DNA from: Ustilaginoidea virens
Taxonomy: Eukaryota; Ascomycota; Sordariomycetes; Hypocreales; Clavicipitaceae
Reading direction: 5' to 3'
NCBI RefSeq assembly: GCF_000687475.1
Contig: NC_057321.1
Coordinates: 496,001 to 560,000, forward strand
Length of the DNA stretch: 64,000 nt
The notes beneath the pieces are model-generated. The model had not been told where the DNA came from, ran no database searches, and saw nothing but the letters and a program-made list of their open reading frames with translations. Of the stretch, positions 1-11,466 are shown one piece after another; the stretch's first letter is position 1; each line of letters begins with the position of its first letter. The position numbers were made by a program, and so were the translations under genes.

Positions 1-3000
1 GAAAGGTATTGGATAGGAAATGCTAGGTCGGGCCTATTCATCATCATAAGCCACATTATAGTGCCAGTAAGGCTCTGATAAAGGCTCTGATCAGTAGGGC
101 TAAGATCTTTTCCACTAGATTCATTTAGAATCCCTGGTTGAAGTGGAATAAGCTGAGGTTTAGTATCCTGTAAGCCGAATTTAGCTAAGACCTCTGCTAT
201 AAATTGGGCTTGGTGTAGCCATAATAGACCTTCCTTCCTATTTCGTATAATTTGTACGCCTAGGAAGAAGGAAGCCGGACCGCGGTCTTCTATAGCATAG
301 ACCTTATGAAATTTCCTTTTTAGCTGGTTAATATAAGTTATATTTGGACCAACTAATAGGCAATCGTCAACATAGGTAACGATAAAGGTGCTGGTTTGCT
401 TATTATAAAAGACGGCAGCATCAGAAGCTAAAGGTAAAAAACCTTTACTAGAAATTAGGTCTTTAAGCCGGTGTTGCCATTCGCGGGGTGCTTGTTTTAG
501 CCCATATAGGGCCTTCTTTAGTAAGATAGCTTGCTTAATAGAAGGGTTAAATCCAGCTTCTTTAAGCAAAGTTAGTAGCCGTTGTCGCTGAATATCAGAC
601 CAAAGCTTGCTATCGCTATTAGTTAGTAGGCTTTCTGTAAATTCAAGAAATCCGTTAGGGATATCCATATAAATAGTCTCAGAAAGCTCGCTATTCAGAA
701 AGGCACCTATAAAGTCAATTTGCTCTATTTCCCAGTTATTACTAGCAGCCAAAGCCAGTATAACCCTCCAGGTAGGTGGAATAGAGGTAGAAGCATAAGT
801 ATGCTGAAAATCCTTTCCTTCGACTTGCATAAAGCCCTTAACAACTAATCTAGCCTTATATTTTATAGGCTGATTATTAGCATCCTTTTTAACCCGAAAA
901 ATAGGCCTATTGCGTATAATTTTCCTATCAATAGGAACGCTAGACTTAGGAATAAATTGGAAGACTTTAGTATCTAATAGCTGCTCAAATTCCTTAAATA
1001 ATGCCTTTATCCAAAGGTCTTTTTCAGGGCTTCGTAGCACATCCTTCCAGCTATTAGGCGTACTATCGGGGGCCTTTTTAGCTAGCTTACGCTTAGCTGC
1101 ATAGCAGGAATCCCATATCAGGTGGTGTAAGATATTACCTTCCTGAGGGAATAAGTCGGTAGGGCTAGTAGGGTCGGTAGGGCTAGCAGGTATAGCAGGG
1201 CCAGCAGGGCCAGCAAGGTCGGCAGGAGTAAGGCTAGTAAGGATATCTATAAGGTCATCCTTTGCAGTAGCCGGGGACTGTAATATAGGACGGTTATCCA
1301 AGGTAGCATTAGTATTAATAACGCTAGTATTAGTAGGGTCCGGCATGCTTTCCAGGTCATCCGGTATAGCATTAGTGTTAGTAATGCTAGTAAGGTTAGT
1401 AGAGTTAGTAGGGTCAGGAATGCTTTCTAGGTCATCTAGTAAAATAGCAGGTTCTCTGCTAAATACCCCCTCTGAACCTGTATTTTGCCCTCTGTGAAAG
1501 TCTCCTTCTAGGCCATTAGAAATAGGGCCTATACCTTCATTTTGATGAATAAAGGTAATAAAAGTTGTTTTAGTAATAACCTTCTTCTTTAGAAGGTAGA
1601 CTAGGTAAGTATTATTACCTAGAGTGGCAAGGAGCCTACCAGGCTCGGTACGGGGCGCTAATTTGCGGCTTTTTATACGCTTTTCGTGTGGTATAAGCAC
1701 TTCAATAGCTGCTCCAATAGCCCTAAGGTTAATAAGATCAGGGTAGTGCTCCGGCGTAATATGGTCATAATCCTTTAGTAGCTCCTGATAGGGGCTAGAA
1801 GGTCTGTTAGTAACAGCTGTTATATTTACTAGCATAATAACGCCAGTAATTACAGCAGACCAGAGGTTAGATGGTAGCCTTGACCAGGCTATAGTAGCAC
1901 GTAGTCTATCAGCTATAACCCTAATGGACCGCTTAGCTAGGCTATTTTATTCGTGAATATAGGGGCAAGAGGTATTAAAAGCTATACCCTGTTCAATAAG
2001 CCAATTACTGAGCATTTTGTTGATTTCATTTCCACCATCATAGTGGAATTCAACAGGCGTTTTACCATATCTGACCTGTAGGCTCTGTATAAAGCTCTGT
2101 AATGCTTTAAAAATAATAGTGCCTTCCCTATTAGGCAGCAAGTAAAGCCAGCGGAATCGGGATTTTCTGTCCACTAATATAAGGACAACAGGTCGTTTGT
2201 TATATGGCATAGGTGATATAGCAAAAGTATCACCTTCTATAATATCTAGGCATTTAGCTGGATTAGGTATTGCATCCTTAGAAGGTCTTCTAACCTTCTT
2301 AGCCTGGATATAGGCTAGGCAGCGAAAATCAGCATCTTTAACCTTATTAAGGTTAGGCAGACCAGGGGTATTAGCACAGGTCTTTTTAAGTAGCTGAATA
2401 CCTATATGCCCTAGCCGTATATGCTAAATGCCGGCTAACTGTAATAACTTCTGATATTCTGTATCAGCAGCTATAGGGGCAGGAGTAGGGCTAGTAGCCA
2501 CTACGGGATTTTCGCTAGTCGTAATAGCGGGCTCGTCGCTAGTCGTAATAGCGGGAGAGTTGGTAGTAGGGCTAGTAGCCTCTACAGGTTCCTTACTAGT
2601 CGCAGTAGTAGGAACGGGGGTAATAGTGGTTTCCTTAGGATCACTATAATCAGTAGGGTTAGTAGGGCTGGGGACCTCTACTACTATACTATTAGTATAG
2701 TGGCTGCAAGGTTGATGCAGTAGTGGTGTGTCTATTCCTTTCTGTGGAAGGAAAAAGCCGTATTTTTCGAAGTTAAAAATGCCGATGTATTTACGGCTTG
2801 CTGACCAAAGCTGATTTTTAATTAGTACCCCTTTAGCGGCATAGTGCTTTACACCGCTAATGATGTTAATATCCAAGGCAGGAATATATAGTGCATTCTT
2901 GAGCTCTATAATACCCCATTTGGTAGGATTAACGCCCTGTAGCACAGTAAATCGTGCTGTGCCCTAACCAGTAGGGGAAATAGGACTACCACTAGTAGTA

Positions 3001-3605
3001 ATTATAGGCTTATCATCCTTCTCAAAATAGTGAAAAGTGGTGAAATGCTTCTTATTATTAACAATATGACAAGTAGAGCCTGTATCGTAAAGGAGGGCAT
3101 CCTTAGGGGTCCTACCGCCTGATTTAGCACTATAGCTTATATCAGTGGATATAGTGGTAGAAGAAGAGGAATAGGATATATTAATCTCCTGGGTATTATA
3201 ATTGCCTATAATAAAGGACTCGACATTTTGCTGTTTGCTGCTATTATTAGAGTCCTGTTCCTTCTTCTTTTGCTGCTTCTTTTTCCTATTATTAGTAGAA
3301 TTATTCTTGCTATTATTAGTAGAAGCGGCATTAGTAGTAGTACGGCTAGTAGCCTCTACAGGGTCCTTGCTGTTCATATTAGTAGGACCGGAGATAGTAG
3401 GGCTAGTAGCCTCTACCAGTTCCTTGCTAATTATAATAGTAGGAACGTTACTATTTCGCCTACTAACTAAGCCTTGTAAAAGGATAGTTAGGGTGTTCAT
3501 CTGGGACTTTATATAGTCCATATCTAGCTGTAGTTGTACAGTAAGATCAGCTTTAGAGTCGGAATCCAAAGTGGCCTTATAAGTGGAAGGCCTAGACTGT
3601 GCCAT
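1..3605 (-). pseudogene. gag-pol remnant of element E
   Basis: Starts at a true ATG (3603-3605). The first 213 codons run from a short coiled-coil-like N terminus through Pro/Thr/Ser- and Asn/Lys-rich linkers straight into the aspartic protease motif DTGS (near 3075), with no capsid domain between. The pre-integrase and integrase segments follow (about 2945-1150, including residues QGIAFNTSCPYIHE near 1950). A Pro/Ala-rich linker with the degenerate repeat VEATSPT is also present. The reverse transcriptase has its YVDD active site at 363-374. Scattered stops break it into pieces, so no polyprotein can be made. Comparison with A, which shares nearly every domain, makes the assignment firm. Confidence 0.92.
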
Positions 3606-4286
3606 TATAGTGACTAAAAGTCGTTAAAATGGTGCTAATAGCTGTAAGAACAGATGAATAACCTGCTAAATAGCTAGCAAAATAGTCGAGTAACTAGCTG
3701 GACAGCTAGTAAATATAGTAGCTAGTAGCCTACTATAAAATATAACCGCAGAGTATAGCGGCAGGTCTCAGTATAAAAGCACAGATGCCGTAGGCATTGT
3801 GCAAGTCCGTACTATAGCGTTGGTGTTTAAGGTGCTTATATAGTGCCGTAATATAAAGGTGCCGTAAGTGCCGTAGGTGCCGTAGGTCCCGTAATATAAA
3901 AGGTGCCGTAAGTGCCGTACCAAAGGTGCTATAAGTAGGAGAGTATAACAGGTGCCATATAGTGCAGTAAGTATCGTGCACTAGGTGTAAAAGTGTTATA
4001 CAGTGGTATAATGTGGTAGATATCACACTATAAAATCCGTAGGTACCGTAGGTTACGCCGAAAATAACGTAAGTTTACGCTAAAAGTGCCGTAAGGTTAC
4101 GCCGTAAGTTGCCGTTAGGTATGCCGTTGATTGCCGCAGGGTAATACCGTAGGTAATAAAGGGTAAGCCAAAGGTGATAAGGATAAGCCGAAGATACCAA
4201 AGGATAGCTATATTAGTAGTACTAATAAGTAAGAGAGACCAAGGGGTGAACACAAAAGAGGTAGGGTAAAAACAAAGAACTAAAAA
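3606..4286 (-). repeat. Leader of element E with GTGCCGTA-type short repeats
   Basis: Untranslated leader between primer-binding site and gag. It contains an imperfect array of GTGCCGTA/GTGCCGTAGG units (densest at 3840-3960, weaker at 4030-4140). The homologous leader of element A (53006-53473) carries a shorter version. No conserved ORF is visible. Short ORFs here differ between the two copies and are not supported as genes. Confidence 0.6.
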
Positions 4287-4301
4287 CCCGGGCTTATAAC
4301 C
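4287..4301 (-). promoter_or_regulatory. Primer-binding site of E (internal initiator-tRNA type)
   Basis: The plus-strand bases CCCGGGCTTATAACC directly abut the LTR. Apart from one C-to-T change they equal the anticodon stem-loop of eukaryotic initiator tRNA-Met. The minus-strand transcript would therefore pair with an internally cleaved tRNA, as known for Drosophila copia. Confidence 0.75.
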
Positions 4302-5075
4302 TATTGCAATTCTAAAGGTCACTATAAAAGCAGAGCCTTACTAGCTAGCTAGATAGCATAAGACTGTCTGCGACCTGTGAACTAATCTTAGTATAAATAC
4401 TAGATTTTTTAGTAAGTCCTAAGACTATATAAGTGCTATAAAGCAGGGCAAGTGTAAAGGCAAGGCAAATATAATATAACCAGAAACGCAGGGAAGGTGG
4501 GAGTTAAGAGGCATATAGTGCATTAACAGACTCGATTGTGCTGCCCTTCTACTATCTAGAAAGAAGGGGAAAAGCTATCCTATATATATACGAAGGAGGG
4601 GTGGGCCCAGGCATCCAAGGTAGCCAGTAAGAAAGCTCCCCGTAATGCTCGCTATGCCACGTATATAATACGTCAGCAGCCCCACTATATCCAGCCTTTC
4701 CAACCACCCTAACCACCGCACTAGTAATTAGCCACCACGCTAGTGACTAACCACCACGCTAGTGACTACCCACCACACTAGTGGACTAGCCACCACACTA
4801 GTAGGCCACCACGCTAATTTAGTAATGCCACACCACACTAGTAGGCCGCCACCACGCTAGTAGGCAACCACGCTAATTTAGCAATGCCACACCTTTTCAA
4901 CAAGGCCTACCTTACTTGATATACAGTAAATAATCCACTGAAAATCCTTAAGGTAAAAGGCAAAGGCCTAAGGTAATACTACCATAAGTCCAAGAGGCGG
5001 TATAAGGGCCAGAAGGTTAGTAGGCCAGTAGAGCATAAGGCCAGCAGCCTAGTAGGCTACTATAGGATTTTAACA
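4302..5075 (-). repeat. 5' LTR of element E (774 bp)
   Basis: Aligns over its full length with the 802-bp LTRs of element A, with matching termini (TGTTAAAATC at the 5' end, GCAATA at the 3' end, minus strand). The length difference lies mainly in the internal minisatellite of CCACCACGCTAGTAGG-like units at about 4700-4890, which has fewer units here than in A. Confidence 0.92.
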
Positions 5076-6100
5076 ATATTAAATAGACTAAAGAGGAAGG
5101 AAAAGGATCTAAATAGGAACCTTCTATCTAGTCTATTTATATCCCGATTATGATACGTATTGGAGTCCTAGTATAGTCCTATGACCCCGTCTGTTGCCCT
5201 TCTTAGGCTAGACGCGGGCGCAGCCCGAGTCCTAGCCACATTGTGGCGCGGGCGTAGCCCGAGCCCGTGATAATTTCCTTCTAAGTGCCGCATTATCGCA
5301 AAGCATTTACTTCTCTATATGCTACCTTAATAAATTAAATACGCATTAGATGGTGTAATATCTTATGCTAATAATTAGGGGGTTTAGGTAGATCCTTAAT
5401 ATTAGGCTTTTTTAACTATAGAAGGTTTTTATTAGATACCCTACTCCTCTTATTGTAGTAAGTATCAATCACTACGAATGCTATATAATAGCTCTATATA
5501 TTAAAATCGTTATTATACAATTGATCAGATTGTGAGAAGAGATTTATTATTTGCTAGAGACTATTCGCTAGATATAAATCTAATTTTATTTTCTTCCTAA
5601 GGGAAGAGTAGCTATCTGTATACTTCCTCTTCTATAGTAATAGGGATTATATCATTCCTTCTTCCTATATTACATTCGGCTAAATAGAAACGATACTATA
5701 TATACTATAATCGTCTGAGATATTATTTGGCTAAGCTTATCGCATAGGCAATAGCAAAAGGAGACTATTATAAGTCTCTATAGCAGGCGACGATACTATT
5801 AATAGTTCCTCTACTATATCCAGTGGTTAGTAGACTACTAGATCTTATTATTTATACTGGGACTGTATACCTAGTAGCTTAAGGGGAGTAGCCAGACTCC
5901 TTTATAGAGTATTTATCATATAAATAATTTGCATAGAATTACTCGTACTTCCTATAGTTATTAATGGTATTAAGAGGCCAAGATAGAAAAGAATACCTAA
6001 GTTTTATAAGTTAGTTAGTACTAAATCTATACTTATTTCCTTATCTTAATAATCCACCCCTAAGCTTAAAAGCTTAAGTAACCCTCCTATAATAGAATCT
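5076..6100. other. AT-rich remnant without recognisable gene
   Basis: Mostly A/T-rich sequence, probably the decayed integrase-to-RT linker of F. A GC-rich patch at about 5205-5270 contains two near-identical copies of GCGGGCGCAGCCCGAG and stands out from its surroundings. It could be a fragment of another LTR, but no partner copy is visible in the window. Confidence 0.45.
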
Positions 6101-8715
6101 TTTGATAATAAAGCACTCAATTAATATAAATTTGGCTATAGTTCAGTTATATTAGTATATATTAAATCTTCTAGGAGAAGATCCACTTATTAATTTATTT
6201 CCTCTATTAATAGCTCTTCTAAGCTTTCAGTTATAGGATTATAAAAGATATTCTTATTAAACGTAATGTTTTTTGTACTTATAACTCTATTAAGGCAAGG
6301 GACCCATATGCGGTAAATATTAGTTATAGTATATCCAACGAGATATCCAATATACCCTTTAGGATGTATTTTATATACTCTTTATAGCTTACCTACTTCT
6401 CTATCTCTTTATAAGAGGTACGCTCTATAACTATAAGCGTATATACTACTCTAATCAGGTCTTAGGTCAGATAAAGGCGCTCTAATTAATAGATAAGCGT
6501 TTTCCTAGTACTATTTCTTAAGATATTAAAGAGGGCTTTACCATTATAAGCCTTAATTAGGGCTTTTATTGTATAGGAATGCTGCGGCTTGCATGCTTTC
6601 TAGCCATAGGTCTATAGGAAGATTTACTCTATAGAGCATTACAATAGATCTATTAGTAATAGTTTAGCCTGCCTTTTCTGTATAACCATTAGGCTTATAT
6701 ATATTAGGGGGTGTAAATTCAAGCTTAATTCCTTCTGCAATTGCCTATAGCTGGTACACTATACGGCGTCCCGCGCTACCTATCACAGCTGCTTTATTAT
6801 TATAGCGTAATTTGCAAATAGTAAGCCTAAATTGCCTATAGACCCAGCATTTAAATAAATAAACGGTGCTAAACACTAACTTCTAGGTCTTATCTGGCAA
6901 TAGTATTACAGAGAGTAACTTACTATACTTATCTTTTAGTATAATTAACTACTTCATACCATTATAGCTAGGTTCGTAGTCTTATAAATCCCAATAAACA
7001 CACTAAAAGGGTCTTAGCGCTATATATTCTAGTGGTTTACGCAAAATAACCCGATAAGCATATATTAAAGAGCATATTTTACAATCTTTACACTCTATAT
7101 CGGTTATTTAGATATTCCTAGCATTAAGGGGTAACTTCTTAAGCGCAGCTTTACCTAGGTGCCCTATTTGTAGGTGCTATAACTTAGGGGTATTAAGTCG
7201 TAGTTAGGCCGGGTCTCTACTTGGTCTTAGATATTATAGATATTTACCACTTAATGGTATAATTGCTAATACTGTAACAAGCACTTATGATATAAATAGT
7301 ATGCAAAGATAAGAAGAAAATAGCTTATATTTAAGGAATATAATATTAAACTTTCTAATTAGCTGTACGACTACTTGGTAGGCAGTTTTTATCCTATAGC
7401 AGAGGATATAATCCGCTCTATAGCTCTAAATATTCTTATCCTATAGATGGCATTCCAATATAATATTGATATAGAAACCTTTAACGATAGCAATATCGCT
7501 TAAGATAAGGTCGACTAAATTATTACTATTCGGGCTATATAATATATTCTTAAGCACTTATTTCCCTATTCTACTAATTAAGAATGAAGTTATTCCTCCT
7601 TCTATATACTTGCCATAGTATAGTTTAAAGGACCCAGGCTTAAGAAGGTTAATATCATTAACGATATATTTAGCAGAATAGTTATTAAGAAGTGTGCTCT
7701 TACTAAGCGGATATTTATTATTTTTAAGTAGTATGAAGTTTCTAGTAGCTTACTCTAAAGTATAGATTATAGAAAGATCTATAAGAGCTATATTAATAGA
7801 AGTCGGTAGAACTAATAGCTTTTCTTTAGTAGCGCTTTTACTTACTTTCTCTATCTCTTCTTTCATAAAGGCGAATTTGCTATTATTATATCGCTATTTA
7901 ATTTCTATGCATAACTGTTTTATTAGTATCTATTTTATCCTTTCTGATTTTTATCTTATAAGAGCATATACTAAATAAAGGTATATCTATAGGCTTTATA
8001 GATATCTTTATCTATAAGGGTATAATTTATTCTTCCTAGTCTTAAGAGACTTTATAGACTTATTAAAGCTCTATTTCGGTTATTCGGAATTAGTATTTAG
8101 TTTATTAGAGCAGTCTCCTAAGGTCGCATATACTCCTTCCTTATTATTTATATAATCTATTTTCCTGCTTGCATAATTATATATAAACTGGCGGCCTATT
8201 ACTTCCAGCATTATATCGATAGGGTGACTAATTGCCTTATTATCTGAGATTTAGTCTAACCCCTTCTGCACTTAATCTAGAAGAAATCGAGCACTAACTA
8301 TATTAAAAAAATCCTTAATTACTTAATTGCCTTTAATCTTAAGCACATTATATTTTTCTGCCTTAAGGAATGCCTCTAACTACTTCTAATACTATATCTT
8401 AAGCTTAGTATTAGCATGGGTGGCTTCTTTAAGCATAGATATATAATGTCTGTATGCTTTTTCGTATATAGTGCTTTCGACTAGTGCTAGAATAGTCTAG
8501 ATTTCTTATATAAATTAGTATATTGAATAGATCTTATTTAGATAACGTGCCTCTAGAGTCTTATGTATACTCTTATACCGTAAGGGGCTTAGCGTATTTA
8601 ATATCTATACTTCTATGCTATTTACGCGTGCGAGATATATATTATACTCTTCTTTATCTTAAATATACTGGGATTTTTCAAAGTCGAAGATATCTTTAAT
8701 TAATATATCTTCCAT
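6100..8715 (-). pseudogene. gag-pol remnant of element F (gag, protease, integrase)
   Basis: The minus strand reads a Gag start MEDILIKDIFDFEKSQYI near 8715-8660. A pre-integrase zinc-binding segment follows at about 7190-7080 (LQHLQIGHLGKAALKKL, then a C-x2-C-x2-C cluster). The integrase core carries PNGYTEKAG near 6680, and the post-core segment HPKGYIGYLVGY lies near 6360. Each stretch is interrupted by TAG/TAA codons. The order protease-integrase identifies Copia. The decay is stronger than in A, B and E, suggesting an older insertion or stronger RIP. Confidence 0.72.
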
Positions 8716-9120
8716 ACCTAGAAGTTATCAATATTGCGTAATATTAGCTGCAATTCGCTGATAGTTAGGTCTAGACAGCATATCAAAAAGGTCAGACTCC
8801 TAATCTGGTTCATTAAGGTTAACTGCCTATTAGAACCTCACACTATTGGCGTAACTCTAGAGCTAGTTATACCAATCTTCCTATTAATCATATATTAGTA
8901 GCTTAATATTTGTCTTAAAGGACGCGTTAGCTGTTTTTATTTTATCTATTATATGCTCGGTTTGAACAAATATAAGAGGATATAATAGATAATAATAATA
9001 GGGGTAATAGATAATGATAATAGGGGTTTCTTTGAGTAATAATCAGTATAGGGGGGTAGTATAGCAGTAGATTACTATAATAAATAATAGTACGCAATAG
9101 AAATTATAGGATGTAAGATC

Positions 9121-9136
9121 CTCCCAGGCTCATAAC
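9121..9136 (-). promoter_or_regulatory. Primer-binding site of F
   Basis: The plus-strand bases CTCCCAGGCTCATAAC match the anticodon arm of initiator tRNA-Met except for one base and abut the inner LTR end (TATCGCAATATGC on plus). Confidence 0.65.
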
Positions 9137-9345
9137 TATCGCAATATGCAGGGCTCACTAGCGAAGGTGTATAATAGCCCTTGATTACTATCTAAGCAAG
9201 GGCGATGTATGCTCCTATATATAGTGCTCTATAGCATATCTAGCATACATATATGATAGTGCATATGAAACAAAGGAGAACTGCGCTAAAGGCCTATCTA
9301 GTAAGGACTTACGCATAAGTCATACGTGGCCTTTGCTACGCATCA
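9137..9345 (-). repeat. 5' LTR of element F, outer end approximate
   Basis: Begins next to the primer-binding site with TATCGCAATA, the same kind of inner terminus as the A, B and E LTRs. No second copy is present, so the outer end (somewhere near 9330-9355, where TG-containing candidates occur on the minus strand) is a guess. Confidence 0.45.
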
Positions 9346-9667
9346 TACAAATGAGTGGACTAGCTCTAGTGGAGCGGTGGTAGTGCCTCCGCTATAGTGC
9401 GACAGAACATTCCTGACACATACGAATCCACCGGTATCCCCGCCGACAATATCTGATCCCGTGTCACGTGCCCTGGCCTGTGACAGGCACGTGCCATATA
9501 CTACAGTGGCCGAACATTCCTGACAAATATACGAATCCATCGATATCCCCGGCAATAGATATGGGCCTTACTTAGATCACGGCTTAAGCTAAACTACTCT
9601 CTCTACATCCTCTACTCAGCCATTTGCTCGGGTCTTGCTCTGTAATCACAGCTGTTGGAATCGCGTT
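9346..9667. other. Upstream region of the C3HC gene with an imperfect direct repeat
   Basis: No gene is seen. Two ~51-bp copies starting GAACATTCCTGACA lie at 9405-9455 and 9512-9563, about 107 bp apart. Between them are CACGTGCC (9465-9472) and the perfect palindrome GGCACGTGCC (9486-9495). This is the junction of retrotransposon DNA with the gene island and the likely promoter of the next gene. Confidence 0.55.
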
Positions 9668-11294
9668 ATGAACGCTACAAAGCGAAAATTCAATGCCCTG
9701 CTTCAAGGACTTAGCACCCCTCGGCCGACAACACCCAACACTACCGATGACATGAGCGCCTCCAGGAGATACGGGGCAGATGTCGCCACGAACGACGCTC
9801 TTCTGCAAAAAAGACGGCGGCTGGGCTTCCCCGAATCAACGGCCCCAATATTGTATGATGCTCTACCGGCGGAAAGGTCACTGTCGAGCGTGGTGCTGAA
9901 GAGATCTGCGACACAGTCGAGCAGCAGCTCAGCGACCGATCCACCGGCCAAGTATTGTCCCGGAGATCGCGATCAACTTCTGAAGCGGCTGGCAACCTTT
10001 CAAGAGATCACGGATTGGACGCCAAAACCGGACAAGGTCAACGAGATTGCATGGGCGAAGCGAGGTTGGATATGCCAGGGAAAGGAGAAGGTCAGATGCG
10101 TTCTCTGCCATAGGGAGCTCCTCGTCAAGCTGGACAAGAAAGGAAGCGACGTTGCCGAGGCTCAAGTCTCGTCATCATCCGCCATCGGTCAGTAGTCCCC
10201 TGCATTGCGCGATACTCGCACGGGGATGTAAATGCTGACAGCACTTAGTCGAAGCATTGGTGGACAGATACTCTGCTCTAATAGTTTCGTCCCATCTAGA
10301 AGATTGTCTATGGCGCAAGCGTGGCTGCGATGGTATGTAGTGTCTGGACGATAAAGCTTACCTGGGCTGCCGCACATGGACTGACAAAGACGATGCAGAC
10401 ACGCTTCTAAGGCTTTCCTTTTCCAAGGCGACGGCGACGCTGGCCGCTCTTCGACAACGCTACGACGAACTCTGTTCCAGAAGCCCATTTCTCCCATACG
10501 AAGCAAATCTCCGATTGCCGGTTGAGATCAACTTGGATAACATTCTCGCACAACTGCCATCAGACTTTTTTACCTCACCGCCTCCTATCATAGGTAAATC
10601 GGGGACTGGGCATGCGGGCGGGCCGCCGAATCGTGTTGCGCTGTTACTGGCACTGATGGGGTGGCAGGGGCTGACGAACCAGCGGATCGGGGCAGTTCCC
10701 AACTCAGCCTCTTGCCATACCTGCCTGAGACGTCTGGGCCTTTGGATGTTCAAAAGTAAACAAGTTGGCGAACAGGGTGAGGTTATTGTCCCCGCTCCGA
10801 TGGATCATTTAGACCCTCTTCGTGAGCACCGATTTTTTTGTCCGTGGAGGAACGCGGAAGCTCAGAGCCAGGGCATGGTCGCAGCTGGGAAAGCACCAGC
10901 AACCGTGGCTTGGAAGGCTTTGCTGCAGACAATCAAGAACGAGTCCGACTTGCGCAATGTCTGCAGCGAGAATTCAAGCAGGGTTGGCCAGTTAAGGAAG
11001 GGGGGAATTGCATCCGCAAGTCCGACACGTGAAGCTTCAAATACTCCAGAGCTGCCAACACCACGAACACCAACCGGCAAGACGAGCGCGAATCATGCGC
11101 GGATCGCAGTGACACCGCAAGACGATTCCGGGCATGAAGAGGATGAAAAGCTAAGAGAGGCGAAAGACAAGGAGCGCTGGGCAAGGCTACGGAGGGTGAA
11201 GAGTTTGTTTGACACCAAAGCGTCAAGAAAGGCGAGACGCGCGCCGGTTGCTGCCGGCGCAGTCGAGCCCAACAGGTCTACTACAGGCACTTGA
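9668..11294 (+). CDS. C3HC zinc-finger / Rsm1-domain protein (mRNA export type)
   Basis: Three exons: 9668-10187, 10249-10332 and 10399-11294, giving 499 aa. Both introns are GT-AG and phase 1. The first has a GCTGAC branch-like motif, and the summed exon length is divisible by three. Residues about 95-150 contain the zf-C3HC signature (LATFQEITDWTPKP, then GWICQGKEKVRCVLCHREL). The HxxxC and C ligands follow in exon 2 (SSHLEDCLWRKRGCD). Exon 3 carries the second, Rsm1-like half, with CHTCLRRLGLW and HRFFCPW. The C-terminal ~130 residues are charged and probably disordered. The family includes fission-yeast Rsm1 (nuclear mRNA export) and animal NIPA/ZC3HC1. The start at 9668 (MNATKRKFNALLQ) was preferred to in-frame upstream non-ATG codons. 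It is convergent with the next gene. Confidence 0.88.
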
Positions 11295-11466
11295 CGGCTT
11301 GAGATGCGGCGTGGTAAGTGTTTTTAAGTGAAGCAAATATACAAGCAAGCGATTTGTACAGTTTACATCGACGGCATACACTCTCAACAGAACCAAACGA
11401 AACAAATTTCTGTTGAGTGTGACGGCGGAAGAGGAGCCGCCGCGGCAATATGTAGATATGCAAGTT

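Larger units (their letters stand above)
1..5075 (-). mobile_element. Copia LTR retrotransposon E, truncated by window edge
   Basis: Minus-strand Ty1/Copia element of the same family as element A (39519-54290). Read on the minus strand it has a 774-bp 5' LTR (4302-5075), a primer-binding site, a leader with short repeats, then gag-pol from the ATG at 3605 down to the window start, inside RNase H. The other LTR lies outside the window, so the target duplication cannot be checked. The bases next to the visible LTR are ATATT. The copy is inactive: many in-frame TAG/TAA codons replace Trp and Gln codons of the sister copy, as expected from RIP. It lacks the Gag capsid region that A and B have. 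Confidence 0.93.
5076..9345 (-). mobile_element. Heavily RIP-mutated Copia remnant F
   Basis: AT-rich minus-strand remnant. Despite many stops, a continuous homology path can be read: gag N terminus from an ATG at 8715, a degenerate protease region (about 7700-7300), a pre-integrase H/C finger and the integrase core. Reverse transcriptase is not recognisable. The element seems to end at the LTR of E at 5075, consistent with E having inserted into F, so the rest of F may lie left of the window. The right end is a primer-binding site followed by an LTR whose outer boundary is uncertain. Confidence 0.75.

Noticed and set aside
3202..3516. Plus-strand ORFs of 80-104 codons rich in Leu/Phe, looking like membrane proteins
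   Set aside because: They are antisense readings of the Lys/Asn-rich Gag linker of element E (AAG/AAC codons read in reverse as CTT/GTT). The same shadow appears at 44279-44534 in element A.
5205..5270. GC-rich patch with repeated GCGGGCGCAGCCCGAG as a possible rDNA or regulatory element
   Set aside because: Too short for rRNA, no matching structure, and embedded in retroelement remnants; more likely an LTR fragment.
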